From NCBI GenBank assembly GCA_000980495.1, contig LARN01000019.1, positions 1 through 38,488 on the forward strand: a stretch of 38,488 bases of DNA, written 5' to 3'. This DNA comes from Acinetobacter sp. N54.MGS-139 (GTDB taxonomy: Bacteria > Pseudomonadota > Gammaproteobacteria > Burkholderiales > Burkholderiaceae_F). The translations under genes and the position numbers were made by a program. The notes below the pieces were generated by a model. It saw only the letters and a list, made by a program, of their open reading frames with translations, did not search any database and was not told where the DNA came from. Positions within the stretch are counted from its first letter, which is position 1. Each line of letters starts with the position of its first letter. This document shows, piece after piece, positions 36,190-38,488 of this stretch.

Positions 36190-36705
36190 TTAGGGCTGGG
36201 CCGGAGCAGGTGCTTGTGCCGGGGAGGACGCTACAGCCGGAGCCTGATTCTTCAGACTATCGATTGCCTGCTGCTGACGAACCTTATTCAAGTCGATTTC
36301 TGTCTGAACTTTGGAGCGTTTGGCTTCTAAGTCGAGTCGCTTGCTTTCCAAATCCATCTGCATCATCTGATCCTGATAGTTTTGGAGTTTCTGTTTCTGA
36401 GCAGCGGCTTCCGCTTCAGCTGCTTGCTGTTTAGCTTGCTGAGCAGCCTTAGCTTCAGCTCTGGCCTTGGCTTGGCGAGCTTGAGCATCCGCACGCTGAC
36501 GAGCGGCTTTCTCAGCGGCGCGAGCTTTTTCTAAAGCGACCGCTTGTTCGTTTGCCTGAATCTGACGTTCAGCCTGCTGGACGTTAAGAATCTGCTGGTC
36601 CGACGGAGAAAGGGGGACCAGAGGTGTGACGGTCTCGGTGATCTGGGCCGAAGCTGCCGAGCCGATCGCAAAGGCGCACACAGCGGCGAGAAGTTTAAGT
36701 TTCAT
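36190..36705 (-). CDS. Periplasmic alanine-rich coiled-coil protein
   Basis: 171 aa with a Sec signal peptide (MKLKLLAAVCAFAIGSAASA). Residues about 35-145 are a continuous, Ala/Gln/Lys/Glu-rich coiled coil (KARAAEKAARQRADAQARQA is representative). The C-terminus is a Pro/Ala-rich tail (APAVASSPAQAPAPAQ). No cysteine and no catalytic motif. Such proteins often act as envelope spacers or partners of cell-wall machinery, but no specific role is evident. RBS is weak (GGTACAACGCTT). The next gene upstream encodes another envelope protein, 35 bases away, so they may share a transcript. Confidence 0.75.
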   Translation of the reverse strand: MKLKLLAAVCAFAIGSAASAQITETVTPLVPLSPSDQQILNVQQAERQIQANEQAVALEKARAAEKAARQRADAQARQAKARAEAKAAQQAKQQAAEAEAAAQKQKLQNYQDQMMQMDLESKRLDLEAKRSKVQTEIDLNKVRQQQAIDSLKNQAPAVASSPAQAPAPAQP

Positions 36706-36740
36706 AAGCGTTGTACCTCACCAAAACACGGAAACAAAGG

Positions 36741-37253
36741 TTATCTCTTGCAGCCGTACGGGTTGTTCGGCTGAATACGAGTGCTTGTCGGACCTGTGGA
36801 GGTCATGATGGCAGGGCCGTACTTGAATTCGCACATTTGACCGACTTGAGCGGAGTTAAAAATTCTGCCGTTCATCTTAAAGGTCAGCTGGACGCCGTCA
36901 ACCAAGGAATTCTGCGGAGAGGCGGCACTGGATCCGGCTGCGCCTAAGGCTGCACCGGCGATAGCGCCGATAGCGGTACCGCTGTCTCTATGATGTGTCA
37001 CCTGATTGCCGATCACGGCACCGAGAATGCCGCCGAGTGCAGTACCGACCATCTGAGAAACGTTGCGGTCGGATTGGTTATTCACGGCAACGCGGGCAGG
37101 CTGAATCGCAATAATTTCAACCGTCTGAACCTGCTGGGCCTGGTTGACCTGGTTGCTGCCGTAAACATCGGAACGATACATGTCGCCGTTAGTCTGACAT
37201 CCGGCAAGAGCGAAAAGCGCAACTGCAGGAACCAGCAATTTTGTTTTGATCAT
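36741..37253 (-). CDS. Glycine-zipper outer-membrane lipoprotein, SlyB-like
   Basis: 170 aa from the ATG at 37253 (an upstream TTG in frame is less likely); AAGGGG lies 12 bases upstream. Lipoprotein signal MIKTKLLVPAVALFALAGC with Cys19. Two glycine-zipper helices follow: MVGTALGGILGAVIGNQVTH and GTAIGAIAGAALGAAGS. The last third, GVQLTFKMNGRIFNSAQVGQ, is the small C-terminal domain seen in SlyB/PcP relatives. These proteins sit in the outer membrane and respond to envelope stress. The N-terminal linker is Gln/Asn/Val rich. Confidence 0.83.
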   Translation of the reverse strand: MIKTKLLVPAVALFALAGCQTNGDMYRSDVYGSNQVNQAQQVQTVEIIAIQPARVAVNNQSDRNVSQMVGTALGGILGAVIGNQVTHHRDSGTAIGAIAGAALGAAGSSAASPQNSLVDGVQLTFKMNGRIFNSAQVGQMCEFKYGPAIMTSTGPTSTRIQPNNPYGCKR

Positions 37254-37527
37254 GGCTGACAAACCCCTTTGTCTGTAAAAATAAATTCTGATCTTTCAAT
37301 GATAATGAACAATCCCCACGGTCGGATACTTCCTTTGCGCCTAACTGAGCCATAAGGTCGGCGGAACGGTAAAAATTGTAAAGATTAGTGTTGACGTCGG
37401 TGGGGAAGACAACTTTTTTCACACATGCAAAAAGGTCATCAATGATGCAAGATTTGGGAGACTAGACCATTTATTCGTGCGCAACGCTTTTATACTACGG
37501 GCAATACTTCGAAGCGACTTAATACCT

Positions 37528-38488
37528 ATGCTGTTCTCTCACATTCTTTCCCAGGTGAAAGTTCATACCGGCAGGCTGTCCCGTTGGTTAACCAATAACT
37601 GTTCGGGAAAATGGAGCTACCGAATTAATATGTTTTGTTTCGGTTTGGCTTGGCTGATCTTTCCGATTGAGAACAGGTTCTATCAAAAGATCGTTAAAAA
37701 TCGCACTTATTATTTTCCGCAGATCGATTTCCATAATCTGCGGCCTTTAGATCCCATACGAGGGATTATCCAGCTTATTTTCCTGATGTTTGTTGCCGGC
37801 AGCAAAGAAGATGCTGCCAAACGTCTGTCGTACTCAACGTATGCCAGCCGTTTTTTTCTGTTTCGCTGGATAAACCATCTCTTCAAGAGGATTAATCGCG
37901 GGACGCGAATGATCGCCGAGCGCGTATCCAAGAAACTGGCTTCCGAAGGAAAAGAGAAGGTCAGCGACCACAAGCCTCAGCATCAGAAACCGTCGCTTTT
38001 TAAGAAGATCTTCGTGGGCTTTTTGCTCGCGATCGGCTTTGTGCTCTACGTGCTCTGTATCACTCAGCCTTTCAGCTTGGAAGAGCAAGTTATCTTCCTG
38101 CTGATCTTAGGCGTGATCGCGCTCACTTTGTTCCAGGCGCAGACCCGCTTTACGCTGCTGATGCTGATCGTGATTTCGGTTATCGTCTCGTCGCGCTATG
38201 TGTGGTGGCGTTATTCGGAAACACTGAATCCCAACAGCTACACTTCTGTGATTTTTACCTGGCTGCTGATCATCGCCGAAACCTATGCCTTCATCGTGAT
38301 GCTGCTCGGCTACTTCCAGGTCTGCTGGGTGCTTGACCGAAAACCGGCCTCTTTACCGAAGGATAAGGAGCGCTGGCCGAGTGTCGATATTTTCATTCCG
38401 ACTTACAACGAACCGCTGGACGTTGTGAAACCGACGGTGTACGCAGCGCTCACCGTGGACTGGCCCAAAGAAAAACTCAATGTTTATA
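37528..38488 (+). CDS. bcsA: Cellulose synthase catalytic subunit BcsA, 5' part (truncated by window end)
   Basis: About 320 codons are inside the window; the frame is open at the edge. The layout matches E. coli BcsA including its long N-terminal region: first hydrophobic segment MFCFGLAWLIFPIENRFY, the RPLDPIRGIIQ stretch, then membrane helices, SSRYVWWRYSETLN, ETYAFIVMLLGYFQVCWVL, and the start of the GT2 domain WPSVDIFIPTYNEPLDVVKP with DWPKEKLNVY. It polymerises UDP-glucose into beta-1,4-glucan at the inner membrane and is normally activated by c-di-GMP through a PilZ domain that would lie beyond the window. A TATACT box near 37491 could be its -10. The start codon has only a weak RBS, so a slightly later start is possible. 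Confidence 0.9.
   Translation, partial: MLFSHILSQVKVHTGRLSRWLTNNCSGKWSYRINMFCFGLAWLIFPIENRFYQKIVKNRTYYFPQIDFHNLRPLDPIRGIIQLIFLMFVAGSKEDAAKRLSYSTYASRFFLFRWINHLFKRINRGTRMIAERVSKKLASEGKEKVSDHKPQHQKPSLFKKIFVGFLLAIGFVLYVLCITQPFSLEEQVIFLLILGVIALTLFQAQTRFTLLMLIVISVIVSSRYVWWRYSETLNPNSYTSVIFTWLLIIAETYAFIVMLLGYFQVCWVLDRKPASLPKDKERWPSVDIFIPTYNEPLDVVKPTVYAALTVDWPKEKLNVY

Overview
The window looks like chromosome of an anaerobic, host-associated betaproteobacterium, most likely Burkholderiales of the Sutterella/Parasutterella type. The reasons are the gene order of the core blocks (ponA; aroK-aroB-dgt; gltB-gltD; mlaFEDACB), a betaproteobacterial RAYT-type protein, and respiratory genes for anaerobic life (periplasmic fumarate-reductase-like flavoprotein, multiheme cytochrome, NrfC/NrfD pair, tungsten/molybdenum AOR-family enzyme). 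The taxonomic call is inference; there is no rRNA gene or intact tRNA to confirm it.

Layout. 1-57: start of a leftward gene cut by the window edge. 432-1124: unknown protein. 1210-2015: secreted phosphoglycerate-mutase-like gene with a frameshift. 2118-4412: leftward flavoprotein reductase and a DsbC/DsbG-like thiol-disulfide protein. 4510-4807: gene-free segment bounded by two terminator-like hairpins. 4911-6363: merR plus a D-2-hydroxyacid dehydrogenase. 6449-7156: RibD/DHFR-fold reductase. 7324-9068: glnK-amtB behind an NtrC-like site and a sigma-54 promoter. 9282-9354: tRNA-like remnant. 9473-11884: ponA. 12018-13057: azlD and a frameshifted azlC. 13239-13667: small EamA-type membrane protein. 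13744-16513: aroK-aroB-dgt, joined by ATGA overlaps. 16584-23262: the most interesting block, a leftward operon made of a small 49-residue gene, a Tat-type ferredoxin, an AOR-family oxidoreductase, a YdhW-position protein, a multiheme cytochrome c with a CX15CH heme motif, an NrfC-like Fe-S protein and an NrfD-like quinol-interacting membrane protein. 23463-24632: divergent moeA-like gene. 24684-25388: RAYT-like protein. 25526-31698: gltB-gltD. 31719-32177: hotdog thioesterase. 32371-36132: complete mla lipid-transport operon. 36190-37253: two small envelope proteins on the minus strand. 37528-end: 5' part of bcsA (cellulose synthase).

How the parts work together. glnK-amtB and gltBD form the nitrogen-assimilation theme. 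The 16.6-24.6 kb block reads as one redox system: NrfD and NrfC would exchange electrons between quinone and the multiheme cytochrome, and the AOR-family enzyme with its own ferredoxin would be the catalytic unit, with the divergent moeA-like gene supplying the metal-pterin cofactor. It resembles the E. coli ydhYVWXUT operon, with a cytochrome c and NrfD where ydhU/ydhT would be. It appears inserted between dgt and gltB, two blocks that I recall as lying close together in related bacteria.

Two genes (gpmA-like, azlC) are each broken by a single-base shift in a short simple-sequence run, so base-level errors in the assembly should be considered before calling them pseudogenes.
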